From Desulfobacterales bacterium (GTDB taxonomy: Bacteria > Desulfobacterota > Desulfobacteria > Desulfobacterales > DAOWNP01), in NCBI GenBank assembly GCA_030149595.1, contig JASFBI010000098.1, positions 1 through 6,924 of the forward strand: DNA of 6,924 nucleotides. Direction: 5' to 3'. The notes below the pieces were generated by a model. That model made no database searches and was not told the origin of the DNA. It saw nothing but the letters and a program-made list of their open reading frames with translations. Both the position numbers and the translations under genes were made by a program. Below, piece after piece: positions 1-6,014 of the stretch (positions are counted from its first letter, which is position 1; each line of letters begins with the position of its first letter).

Positions 1-86
1 ATACCTATGTCCATCCAGTGTGAAACACTTCTGATAAAACTGTTAACTGCAACTTTGCTTGTTGACTGCATTGTAGCTGGCTGCAT
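1..86 (-). CDS. N-terminal fragment of a possible Bax inhibitor-1/YccA family membrane protein
   Basis: A leftward reading frame opens with ATG at 86-84 and runs off the left edge after 28 codons with no stop. Its start is supported by a GGAGG motif six bases upstream and a sigma70-like promoter further up. The visible peptide begins MQPATMQSTSKVAVNSF and continues with IRSVSHWMDIG. A polar, Ser/Thr/Gln-rich lead followed by a 'SFIRSVxxWM..G' segment resembles the cytoplasmic N-terminus just before the first membrane helix of bacterial BI-1/YccA (UPF0005) proteins, which are seven-helix inner membrane proteins. No membrane helix is visible, because the window ends first. A second ATG at codon 6 is possible but lies farther from the Shine-Dalgarno. 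That a gene exists here is well supported; the family name is a recalled resemblance only. Confidence 0.6.
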   Translation of the reverse strand, partial: MQPATMQSTSKVAVNSFIRSVSHWMDIG

Positions 87-92
87 ATAAAA

Positions 93-116
93 CCTCCTTT
101 TTTTTTTAAAAAAAAA
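93..116 (-). promoter_or_regulatory. Strong ribosome binding site preceded by a T9-A10 tract
   Basis: Read on the minus strand, nine T (116-108) are followed by ten A (107-98) and then GGAGG (97-93), six bases before the ATG at 86. This is a near-ideal Shine-Dalgarno and fixes the start of the leftward gene. The T/A block is self-complementary and would lie within the first bases of the predicted transcript. It may act as an A-rich translation enhancer or form a weak A:U hairpin beside the Shine-Dalgarno; the role is inferred. Confidence 0.75.
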
Positions 117-126
117 CTCTAAAATT

Positions 127-154
127 ATTATAAGAAACAATATTGATTTATCAA
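127..154 (-). promoter_or_regulatory. Sigma70-like promoter of the leftward gene
   Basis: On the minus strand a TTGATA -35 element (154-149) is followed after 16 bases by a perfect TATAAT -10 element (132-127). Transcription would begin near 120, giving a leader of about 35 bases up to the ATG at 86. The -10 is fully consensus and the -35 matches five of six positions, so this is one of the better promoter candidates in the window despite the AT-rich background. Confidence 0.6.
143..154. promoter_or_regulatory. Dyad TTGAT-TT-ATCAA overlapping the -35 element (possible operator)
   Basis: Two perfect 5-bp inverted arms are separated by two bases. The dyad covers the -35 hexamer of the leftward promoter, so a bound protein would block or contact RNA polymerase. 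The arms equal FNR/CRP-type half-sites, but the canonical FNR spacing is four bases, so FNR binding is not claimed. Confidence 0.3.
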
Positions 155-174
155 GTATATATAAAAATTATTTA

Positions 175-187
175 ATAACCAGGTTAT
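175..187. promoter_or_regulatory. 13-bp palindrome ATAACC-A-GGTTAT
   Basis: A perfect 6-bp inverted repeat around a single central base lies about 60 bp upstream of the predicted start of the leftward transcript, a usual distance for an activator site. It is GC-richer in its core than its surroundings. A role as an operator is inferred from position and symmetry only. Confidence 0.25.
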
Positions 188-394
188 ATTTGTATGTAGA
201 GTTTTAAAATCTGCATTCCGTAACAGCCTGTCAGGTACTATTTAAGGAAAAGGAAAAATTACTATATCAAAATATTTAGCATTGCAATTATAAATATACC
301 TATATACTTAAAGAGGGATAAATTCAATATTTAAAAATATAGATGAATATTTTTTACTATACTAAAAAGTTAACATAATATCCATTATGGGACA

Positions 395-441
395 TTGGAC
401 ATATTTTAAAATTAAATACCATAATTTTGTTTTATGTCCAA
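395..441. repeat. Two-tier inverted repeat / long hairpin upstream of xseA
   Basis: Outer arms TTGGACATA (395-403) and TATGTCCAA (433-441) are perfect 9-bp complements. Inside them, after a symmetric 4x4 internal loop, AAAATTA (408-414) and TAATTTT (422-428) form a second perfect 7-bp stem around the loop AATACCA (415-421). No T-run follows on either strand, so it does not look like an intrinsic terminator. It could be an RNA structure in the xseA leader or a pair of protein binding half-sites about 38 bp apart centre to centre. The pairing is seen directly; function is unknown. Confidence 0.55.
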
Positions 442-539
442 ATTTCAGATCTGACTCATGGCTGTTATTGCATTTGTAAATTATATATGATTTAAGTTCT
501 ATTCGTAATTAAATTTAAAACCTTAAAACTTTTCTATTT

Positions 540-1880
540 ATGAATTTACAAAGAAAAATATATACAGTTACAAAATTAAATTCAGATATTAAACAACTTC
601 TTGAGGAAAATTTTCCTATAATCTGGGTTACAGGAGAAATATCAAATTTCCATGTCCCAATGTCAGGTCATTATTATTTTACTCTAAAAGATGAGAGAAA
701 TAAAATAAACTGTGTAATGTTTTCCGGTCAAAATAAAAAACTGACATTTTTACCTAAGAATGGAATGAGTATTACCGGGCTTTGCAGATTAACAGTTTAT
801 TCCCAAAATGGAGTATATCAGGTACTTTTTGAACATTTGGAGCCTAAAGGGATTGGTGAGTTGCAGGTTGCATTTCAGCAATTAAAAGAAAGTCTTTCAA
901 AACAGGGAATTTTTAATGATGAACATAAAAAACAGCTCCCTCCCCTTTTCATACCTAAAAAAATAAGTCTTATTACATCTTCTACAGGTTCTGTTGTACA
1001 TGATTTTATAAATATTGCAAATAAACGATTTTCAAATGTTTATATACAGATACTTCCTGTAAAAGTACAGGGACAGGATTCCGAACAGGAAATTGTATCT
1101 GCCATAAATTTTGTAAACAAGCAAAATGATTCAGATATTATAGTACTTGCAAGGGGCGGAGGTTCTTTTGAAGATTTGGCTCCTTTTAATTCGGAAACTG
1201 TGGTTATGGCCATTTTTTACTCTGATATTTTTATTATTTCAGCCATAGGTCATGAAACAGATTATACTTTATCTGACTTTGCAGCAGACTTAAGAGCCCC
1301 TACCCCTTCGGCTGCAGTTATTTGTGCTGTACCTGATAAAAAGGAACTTTTAAAAAAATCAATGGATCTTTTTAAAAATTTAAATTTATCTATTATGGGA
1401 ATTATCTCTTTTAAAAAATTTCAATTAAACCAGCTTAAAAACAGAATTAAAAATCCCTTAAAGGATGTTGATGATTTAAGGTTAAAAATAGATGATCTAT
1501 CCAAACGCTTGACTAAATCAATATTAAGAGTATTAATAACAAATAAAACAAGACTTTTATTGCAAAAAGAGAAAATCTGTTTTTTTTCACCTTTGGCAAT
1601 GATTACAAATTATAAACTAAGGTTAAATAATAAAAAATCAAACTTATTATCAACTATTAGATTTATACTAAATAAAAACAGAGCAAAAACAGCTGAGCTT
1701 AATGCAGCACTTTTTGCTTTAAATCCTGCACTGATTTTAAAACGCGGATACAGCATTGCAAAACTTCTGCCTGAAGGTAAAATAGTGAACAGTTCATCAG
1801 ATGTTTCACTAAAAAACCGCATGGAAATTATTTTTGCAAGCGGAAAAATAATTTGCAGTGTTGAGGAAATAATAGAATAA
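540..1880 (+). CDS. xseA: Exodeoxyribonuclease VII large subunit
   Basis: Catalytic subunit of exonuclease VII, which degrades single-stranded DNA from both ends to acid-soluble oligonucleotides and acts in cytoplasmic DNA repair together with several XseB copies. At 446 residues it has full family length. An N-terminal OB-fold (about 1-100) carries IYTVTKLN, GEISNF (32-37) and SGHYYFTLKD. The catalytic domain follows with ITSSTGSVVHD, RGGGSFEDL from residue 205, GHETD at 237-241 and DLRAPTPSAA shortly after. A Lys/Leu-rich segment (about 270-390) fits the family's coiled-coil arm, and the end has the typical NPxxILxRGYSI block. The start is fixed by elimination: an in-frame TAA lies at 516-518 and this is the only start codon before the conserved N-terminus. 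There is no recognisable Shine-Dalgarno in front, which is odd for the first gene of an operon. Confidence 0.97.
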   Translation: MNLQRKIYTVTKLNSDIKQLLEENFPIIWVTGEISNFHVPMSGHYYFTLKDERNKINCVMFSGQNKKLTFLPKNGMSITGLCRLTVYSQNGVYQVLFEHLEPKGIGELQVAFQQLKESLSKQGIFNDEHKKQLPPLFIPKKISLITSSTGSVVHDFINIANKRFSNVYIQILPVKVQGQDSEQEIVSAINFVNKQNDSDIIVLARGGGSFEDLAPFNSETVVMAIFYSDIFIISAIGHETDYTLSDFAADLRAPTPSAAVICAVPDKKELLKKSMDLFKNLNLSIMGIISFKKFQLNQLKNRIKNPLKDVDDLRLKIDDLSKRLTKSILRVLITNKTRLLLQKEKICFFSPLAMITNYKLRLNNKKSNLLSTIRFILNKNRAKTAELNAALFALNPALILKRGYSIAKLLPEGKIVNSSSDVSLKNRMEIIFASGKIICSVEEIIE

Positions 1881-2110
1881 TGGCTAAAAAGACTTTTGAA
1901 CAATCAATAAATGAGTTGGAAGAGATCATAAACACTCTTGAGTCAGGAGAGCTTTCCCTTGAAGAATCTTTTAAAAAATTTGAAAAAGGAGTGACTCTTT
2001 CTAAATTGTGTTCCCAAAGACTTGATGAAACAGAAAAAAAAGTTACTGTTTTACTGCAAAATTCCAATGAAGAGTATGTTGAAAAACCCTTTTTGCCGGA
2101 TGATAAATAG
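1880..2110 (+). CDS. xseB: Exodeoxyribonuclease VII small subunit
   Basis: Small helical subunit of exonuclease VII; several copies assemble on the coiled-coil arm of XseA and are needed for the holoenzyme. The 76-residue product has the normal size and the family signature: SINELEEIINTLESGELSLE (residues 9-28), then ESFKKFEKGVTLSKLC, and a second helix with RLDETEKKV. The C-terminal tail is short, acidic and variable, as usual. The start ATG overlaps the xseA stop by one base (TAATG), and a GAGGA motif sits 12 bases upstream within xseA. Reinitiation by terminating ribosomes is therefore the likely mode of translation, keeping the two subunits coordinated. Identification rests on both the sequence signature and the position after xseA. 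Confidence 0.95.
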   Translation: MAKKTFEQSINELEEIINTLESGELSLEESFKKFEKGVTLSKLCSQRLDETEKKVTVLLQNSNEEYVEKPFLPDDK

Positions 2111-2162
2111 ATAGTAATGAAGCAGGTAAATATAATTTTAAACAATTGTTCAGGCTTTTATA

Positions 2163-3062
2163 ATGTTTGATTTAAAAAACTATCTTGATGATAAAATCAA
2201 AATAGTTAATTTTACTCTGGAAAATATTCTAAACAGTTCTTCTGATTCCAGCAGACTTTTGGAAGCCATGAACTATTCACTTATGGGATCCGGTAAACGC
2301 TTAAGACCTGTTTTATGTATAGCCACAGCTCAGGCCATAGGATGTGAAATAAACAAAGATCTGTTAAATACTGCATGTGCTCTTGAGATGATTCATACCT
2401 ACTCTTTAATACATGATGATTTGCCTGCCATGGATGATGATGAATACAGAAGAGGCAAACTTACCTGTCACAGAGCTTTTGATGAAGCAACAGCAATTCT
2501 AACAGGAGATGCTCTTTTAACATTGGCTTTTGAAACCTTAAGCATTTGCAAAAATGAAAATTATGATAAAAAAGATTTTGAAAACAAACTTCTTATTATA
2601 AAAGAAATTGCAAAGGCTTCAGGCAATAAAGGTATGATTTATGGTCAGATGAATGATATCCTCTCTGAAGGAAAAGAGCTTACAATACAAGAGATTGAAA
2701 AAATTCATATTTCAAAAACAGGAGCTCTTATAAAAGCTTCTGTTTTATCAGGATCAATAATTGCAAAGGCAAGTAAATCACAGATAAAATCATTAAGTAT
2801 TTATGCTCATAACATAGGTTTAGCATTCCAGGTAACAGATGATATATTAAATATCACAGGAGATCCTGAAATAATGGGAAAATCTACCGGCACAGATAAT
2901 AAACGTAATAAATCAACATATCCCCTGCTCCTTGGAGTAGAATCTGCAAAAAAACTTTCTCATACATTTATAGATAATGCACTGTGTTCAATAAATGAGT
3001 TTGGTAAAAATGCACTGCCTCTTTGTGCCATTGCAAAATATATTATCAATAGAAAAAAGTAG
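2163..3062 (+). CDS. ispA: Farnesyl diphosphate synthase (short-chain trans-prenyltransferase)
   Basis: Cytoplasmic enzyme condensing DMAPP/GPP with IPP to farnesyl diphosphate, precursor of quinone tails and undecaprenyl diphosphate. The 299 residues cover the whole all-helical fold. Visible motifs are GKRLRP (44-49) for IPP binding, the first Asp-rich motif DDLPAMD (85-91) followed by RRG, GQMND (161-165), KTGALI, FQVTDD (222-227) and the terminal PLxxIAxYIxxR segment. Tyr80, five residues before the first motif, and the two-residue Pro-Ala insertion in that motif are the features of bacterial short-chain (C15) enzymes. The second Asp-rich motif reads DDILN (226-230), with Asn in place of the usual last Asp. 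The gene follows xseB by 52 bases; only a weak CAGG precedes the ATG by eight bases. GGPP synthase is the main alternative. Confidence 0.93.
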   Translation: MFDLKNYLDDKIKIVNFTLENILNSSSDSSRLLEAMNYSLMGSGKRLRPVLCIATAQAIGCEINKDLLNTACALEMIHTYSLIHDDLPAMDDDEYRRGKLTCHRAFDEATAILTGDALLTLAFETLSICKNENYDKKDFENKLLIIKEIAKASGNKGMIYGQMNDILSEGKELTIQEIEKIHISKTGALIKASVLSGSIIAKASKSQIKSLSIYAHNIGLAFQVTDDILNITGDPEIMGKSTGTDNKRNKSTYPLLLGVESAKKLSHTFIDNALCSINEFGKNALPLCAIAKYIINRKK

Positions 3063-3094
3063 TGGATTGCAGGTTGCTGAAAACCAAATATCCA
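3063..3094 (+). other. Nested hairpin in the ispA-dxs gap
   Basis: Directly after the ispA stop, TGGAT (3063-3067) pairs with ATCCA (3090-3094), and inside a 4x4 internal loop GGTT (3072-3075) pairs with AACC (3082-3085) around a six-base loop. No U-run follows, so it is not a classical terminator. It could mark an RNA processing or stability point ahead of dxs; this is inference from short stems. Confidence 0.3.
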
Positions 3095-3109
3095 AAATAC
3101 TTTTAAAAT

Positions 3110-3115
3110 AAGGAG
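3110..3115 (+). promoter_or_regulatory. Shine-Dalgarno of dxs (AAGGAG)
   Basis: A strong AAGGAG lies 12 bases before the TTG start at 3128, rather further than the usual 5-9. It is the only good ribosome binding site in the gap, and no ATG or GTG in the dxs frame lies at a better distance, so it supports the TTG start. The long spacer plus TTG would be expected to lower initiation. Confidence 0.6.
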
Positions 3116-3127
3116 TTCTTAGTTCTT

Positions 3128-5014
3128 TTGAAATATCTTGATCAAATTAATTGTCCAAAAGATTTACAAAAATTAACATTACCTGAACTTAATTTACTTG
3201 CAAAAGAGATTAGAGACTCTATTGTTCATACTGTATCAAAAAATGGAGGCCATCTTGCATCAAGTCTTGGTGTGGTTGAACTTACCATAGCAATTCATTA
3301 TGTATTTAATGCTCCTTCTGATAAAATAATCTGGGATGTTGGACACCAGTCATATGCCCATAAAATTTTAACAGGAAGAAAAAAACAGTTTAATACATTA
3401 CGAAAATATAAAGGCTTATCCGGCTTTACCAAAATAAGTGAGAGCGAGTTTGATGCTTTTACAACAGGACACAGCAGTACATCTATTTCTGCTGGTTTAG
3501 GAATGGTCTGCGCAAAAGAGTTAAATCAGGACAATTCAAAAGTTATAGCTGTTATAGGAGATGGCTCTCTTACAGCAGGGCTTGCATTTGAAGGTCTTAA
3601 TCAGGCAGGAGATCTTCATAAAAATCTTATTGTTATTTTAAATGACAATGACATGTCAATTTCACCTAATGTAGGAGCTTTTTCATCCTTATTAAGCAGA
3701 AGTTTTTCATCAAAATATCTTATTAATTTTAAAAAAGAGTTTGGTAAATTTCTTAAATCGCTTCCTAAAATAGGAAATGATATGTACAGACTTGCAAAAC
3801 GCTCTAAAAATTCATTTAAAACTTTTATTACCCCGGGTATGCTTTTTGAGGCCTTAGATTTTGAATATTTTGGTCCCATTAATGGACATAAATTAAACCA
3901 TTTAATTGATATTTTAGAAAATATAAAAAGCCTGGAAGAACCTGTTTTAATCCATGTAACAACAAAAAAAGGAAAAGGGTATATTCCTGCTGAAAAAAAT
4001 CCTGTATATTTTCATGGTATTGGGGCTTTTAATATTGATACAGGAGACAATGCAAATAAAAGAAATTCATTAAAAACGCCTTCATACACAGATGTTTTTG
4101 GAAAAACACTTATAGAACTTGCTCAAAAAGATGATAAAATAGTGGCAGTTACAGCAGCTATGCCCGAAGGAACAGGTCTTATGGGTTTTTGTAAAAAATT
4201 TCCAGATCGTTTTTTTGATGTTGGAATAGCAGAACAGCATGGAATAGCTTTTGCCGCAGGACTTTCAACAGAAGGTTTTAAACCTGTAGTTGCCATTTAT
4301 TCAACCTTTTTACAAAGAGCTTATGATCAAATTTTACATGATGTTTGTATAGAATCGTTACCTGTTAAATTTGCAATTGACAGGGGCGGTATTGTAGGAG
4401 AAGACGGACCTACTCATCATGGCTTATTTGACTTTTCCTATCTAAGAGCTTTACCTAATATGGTTATTATGGCTCCAAAGGATGAAAGTGAACTTTGCCG
4501 GATGATCAAAACAGCAATGGATTATGACAAAGGTCCTATAGCTGTGAGGTATCCACGTGGGAAAGGCACAGGAGCCAAACTTTCAGATATTGTAAAACCT
4601 GTACAAATAGGTAAAGCAGAGATCCTGATAAATGGAAAAGATGTCCTTATTCTTGCCATAGGAAGCACTGTTTCTGAATCAATCAAAGCCTGCAGAAAAC
4701 TATCTGAAGAAAATATTTTCCCAACTGTTGTAAATTGCCGATTTGTTAAACCTTTGGATGAAAAGCTTATACTGACTCTGGCAGGAAAAATTAAAAAAAT
4801 TATAACTGTAGAAGATCACATGAAAAGCTGTGGATTTGGCAGTGCTGTTTTAGAATGTTTAAATGACAATAATATATCTGGAATCAGTGTTACAAGACTT
4901 GGTATTGATGACGTTTTTGTTGAACACGGCCCCCAACAACTGTTAAGGGAAGTACACAAGATAGATTCATCAGCAATTATCTGTGCTGCAAAAGAGATTG
5001 TAAAAAAAAAATGA
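3128..5014 (+). CDS. dxs: 1-deoxy-D-xylulose-5-phosphate synthase
   Basis: Thiamine diphosphate enzyme joining pyruvate and glyceraldehyde 3-phosphate to DXP, the first and often rate-setting step of the MEP isoprenoid pathway; cytoplasmic homodimer. The 628 residues match the family. The first domain has GGHLASSLGVVEL (40-52), the GHQ histidine (H73), GHSSTSIS (114-121) and the thiamine diphosphate/metal motif GDG (144-146) to NDN (172-174), then YFGPINGH. The pyrimidine-binding domain has the catalytic Glu in EQH (E369), DRGG (418-421) and DGPTHHG (426-432); the C-terminal transketolase domain ends with EHGPQQLLRE. All key residues are present. Translation starts at TTG: the protein aligns from this codon (MKYLDQINCPKDLQKL), and no ATG or GTG lies nearby. 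Together with ispA it places two isoprenoid enzymes in one operon. The stop overlaps the tlyA start. Confidence 0.97.
   Translation: MKYLDQINCPKDLQKLTLPELNLLAKEIRDSIVHTVSKNGGHLASSLGVVELTIAIHYVFNAPSDKIIWDVGHQSYAHKILTGRKKQFNTLRKYKGLSGFTKISESEFDAFTTGHSSTSISAGLGMVCAKELNQDNSKVIAVIGDGSLTAGLAFEGLNQAGDLHKNLIVILNDNDMSISPNVGAFSSLLSRSFSSKYLINFKKEFGKFLKSLPKIGNDMYRLAKRSKNSFKTFITPGMLFEALDFEYFGPINGHKLNHLIDILENIKSLEEPVLIHVTTKKGKGYIPAEKNPVYFHGIGAFNIDTGDNANKRNSLKTPSYTDVFGKTLIELAQKDDKIVAVTAAMPEGTGLMGFCKKFPDRFFDVGIAEQHGIAFAAGLSTEGFKPVVAIYSTFLQRAYDQILHDVCIESLPVKFAIDRGGIVGEDGPTHHGLFDFSYLRALPNMVIMAPKDESELCRMIKTAMDYDKGPIAVRYPRGKGTGAKLSDIVKPVQIGKAEILINGKDVLILAIGSTVSESIKACRKLSEENIFPTVVNCRFVKPLDEKLILTLAGKIKKIITVEDHMKSCGFGSAVLECLNDNNISGISVTRLGIDDVFVEHGPQQLLREVHKIDSSAIICAAKEIVKKK
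5002..5011 (+). other. A10 slippery tract at the dxs/tlyA junction
   Basis: Ten consecutive A encode the last three Lys codons of dxs and supply the first base of the tlyA ATG. The dxs stop TGA is at 5012-5014 and the tlyA ATG at 5011-5013, so tlyA is in the -1 frame relative to dxs. A single -1 slip on this tract would carry a ribosome, or a slipped transcript its reading frame, straight from Dxs into TlyA. The geometry is seen directly; whether slippage happens is unknown. Confidence 0.5.
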
Positions 5015-5754
5015 AGTCCAATAAAAAAAGACTTGATCTTATAGTTTTTGAAAAAGGCCTGGTTTCAAGTCGTATGCGTGCAAAAGCTGTTATTATGGCT
5101 GGCAGAATTTTAGTAAATAACATTGTCGTTGATAAACCGGGATTATCTATAAAAACAGATGCAGAAATAATACTTAAAGGCGATGATATTGCTTTTGTAA
5201 GTCGTGGGGGACTTAAACTTGAAAAGGCTTTAAAGGAAATGCCGGTTAATGTCTTAAATACCATATGTCTTGATGTGGGAGCATCAACAGGAGGTTTTAC
5301 GGATTGTCTTCTGCAATATGGTGCTTCTTTAGTTTACGCAGTTGATGTAGGCTATGGGCAGATAGCCTGGAAGTTAAGAACAGATAAGAAAGTTGTGGTA
5401 ATAGAAAGAACAAATATAAGATATATGACAAAAGAGACTATTCCTGATTCTATTGATATAGCAGTTATAGATGTTTCATTTATCTCATTAAAAATAGTTG
5501 TTCCTGCAGTTTTAAAATTTTTAAAACCAAACTCAACTATTTTGGCTCTTATAAAGCCTCAGTTTGAAGTAGGTAAAAAAATGGTCGGGAAAAAAGGTGT
5601 CGTAAAGGATCCTTTGTTACACGAAAGTGTTATAAAAGACATTTCGTATTTTTTTACAAACATTGGCCTTGTATGCAAAAAAGTTGTCCCCTCCCCTGTT
5701 TTAGGTCCTAAGGGAAATAAAGAATTTATCATTATACTTCAAAAAAAAATGTAG
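5011..5754 (+). CDS. tlyA: TlyA family rRNA (cytidine-2'-O)-methyltransferase / hemolysin A-like protein
   Basis: SAM-dependent methyltransferase that in characterised members 2'-O-methylates cytidines of 16S and/or 23S rRNA; some homologues were first described as hemolysins. The 247 residues comprise an N-terminal S4 RNA-binding domain (about 6-62: RLDLIVFEKGLVSSRMRAKA, then AGRILVN), the linker SRGGLKLEKAL (64-74), and a Rossmann methyltransferase with the SAM motif LDVGASTGGFTD (87-98), IDVSFISL (153-160) and IKPQFEVGK (181-189). The proposed K-D-K-E catalytic tetrad is visible as K69, D154, K182 and E238, the same numbers as I recall for the mycobacterial protein. The ATG overlaps the dxs stop (ATGA), and only a weak AGAGA precedes it, so translation is probably coupled to dxs. 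The end is a Lys run encoded by nine A. FtsJ-type enzymes are related, but the S4 domain points to TlyA. Confidence 0.95.
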   Translation: MKSNKKRLDLIVFEKGLVSSRMRAKAVIMAGRILVNNIVVDKPGLSIKTDAEIILKGDDIAFVSRGGLKLEKALKEMPVNVLNTICLDVGASTGGFTDCLLQYGASLVYAVDVGYGQIAWKLRTDKKVVVIERTNIRYMTKETIPDSIDIAVIDVSFISLKIVVPAVLKFLKPNSTILALIKPQFEVGKKMVGKKGVVKDPLLHESVIKDISYFFTNIGLVCKKVVPSPVLGPKGNKEFIIILQKKM

Positions 5755-5772
5755 ATTATCATATAACATACA

Positions 5773-5790
5773 TGGCAGATTTATCTGCCA
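5773..5790 (+). terminator. Hairpin 18 bases after tlyA, possible weak terminator
   Basis: TGGCAGA and TCTGCCA form a perfect 7-bp stem around TTTA (or 8 bp with a 2-base loop). It is GC-rich for this window and placed where an operon terminator would be. The downstream bases CAACAAAATTT are not a U-tract, so intrinsic termination should be inefficient; it may instead protect the 3' end of the operon mRNA. Confidence 0.4.
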
Positions 5791-5923
5791 CAACAAAATT
5801 TGAAACTCTCATGACTACGGTCTGTTGGACGGAGTTTTATATAAAATTTATAGAAACATCTTTTTTCTGCAAAGATTGCTTTAATTTCCAATTAGAACTT
5901 GATTTTCTTATTATTTAAATATT

Positions 5924-5938
5924 ATAGAATAGTTCTAT
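5924..5938. repeat. AT-rich dyad ATAGAA-TAG-TTCTAT
   Basis: A perfect 6-bp inverted repeat with a three-base loop, followed by TT then ATTAATAAT. It is a weak terminator candidate, or a protein site about 24 bp upstream of the -35 of the next promoter. Symmetry is seen; function is not determined. Confidence 0.2.
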
Positions 5939-5961
5939 TTTATTAATAATACCAGTAAATT

Positions 5962-5990
5962 TTAACTAGTATCTGAATGGAAACTATAAT
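5962..5990 (+). promoter_or_regulatory. Sigma70-like promoter of the EF-G-like gene
   Basis: TTAACT (5962-5967, four of six matches) and a perfect TATAAT (5985-5990) are separated by exactly 17 bases. Transcription would start near 5996-5999, giving a leader of about 95-100 bases before the ATG at 6095. Position and spacing make this the likely promoter, implying the EF-G-like gene is a separate unit from the tlyA operon. Confidence 0.6.
5967..5977 (+). repeat. 11-bp direct repeat TAGTATCTGAA, copy 1
   Basis: This copy lies almost wholly in the spacer between the -35 and -10 elements of the EF-G-like gene's promoter. The identical 11-mer recurs 81 bases downstream in the leader at 6048-6058. 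It may be a binding site for a regulator or a chance repeat in AT-rich DNA. Confidence 0.35.
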
Positions 5991-6014
5991 TTTTCGTCAG
6001 AGATATTTGTGAAA

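Larger units (their letters stand above)
155..539. other. Noncoding divergent intergenic region upstream of xseA
   Basis: I see no supportable gene here. The stretch is very AT-rich with stops in all frames. A slightly GC-richer patch sits at about 211-246. There is a perfect 10-bp palindrome TCAGATCTGA at 445-454. The xseA promoter is not obvious: TATGAT at 486-491 is a possible -10 element but lacks a matching -35, and TTGGAC (395-400) with TACCAT (417-422) at 16-bp spacing is weak. The operon promoter must nevertheless lie here, or the operon is read from an alternative sigma factor. Confidence 0.5.
540..5754 (+). other. Predicted operon xseA-xseB-ispA-dxs-tlyA
   Basis: Five genes lie head to tail. 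xseA/xseB share one base (TAATG) and dxs/tlyA share four (ATGA), while the xseB-ispA and ispA-dxs gaps are only 52 and 65 bases. I see no T-tailed terminator inside. The same order occurs in Bacillus and other bacteria, so common transcription is expected. The two zero-gap junctions suggest translational coupling of the exonuclease subunits and of Dxs with TlyA. Confidence 0.8.

Noticed and set aside
343..378. Short frame (11 codons) after AGAGGGA in the upstream region
   Set aside because: Too short, the purine motif is too far from the ATG, and there is no recognisable content.
459..473. TGGC...TTGCA resembling a sigma54 promoter ahead of xseA
   Set aside because: The distance between the GG and GC dinucleotides is two bases too short for sigma54, which is strict about this spacing.
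1610..2145. Minus-strand frames under xseA/xseB
   Set aside because: They are antisense to clearly conserved coding sequence, have no ribosome binding sites and show no recognisable family features.
2117..2170. 17-codon open frame (ATG at 2117) overlapping the ispA start, possible leader peptide
   Set aside because: No Shine-Dalgarno, no regulatory codon pattern, and a length expected by chance; it is out of frame with ispA and probably fortuitous.
3616..3879. Minus-strand frame inside dxs
   Set aside because: Antisense shadow of the conserved Dxs sequence with low-complexity translation; no start signals.
5741..5754. A9 tract at the end of tlyA as a second slippage site
   Set aside because: No downstream gene is in reach of a shifted frame, so slippage would only alter the last few residues.
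540..5754. The five-gene cluster as a novel functional system
   Set aside because: This gene order is a long-known conserved linkage found in distant bacteria and every member is a full-length housekeeping gene.
5803..5837. Stem AAACTC/GAGTTT around a GC-richer loop, considered as a riboswitch or small RNA
   Set aside because: Only six pairs close a 23-base loop and I could not match it to any known riboswitch consensus; left as part of the noncoding gap.
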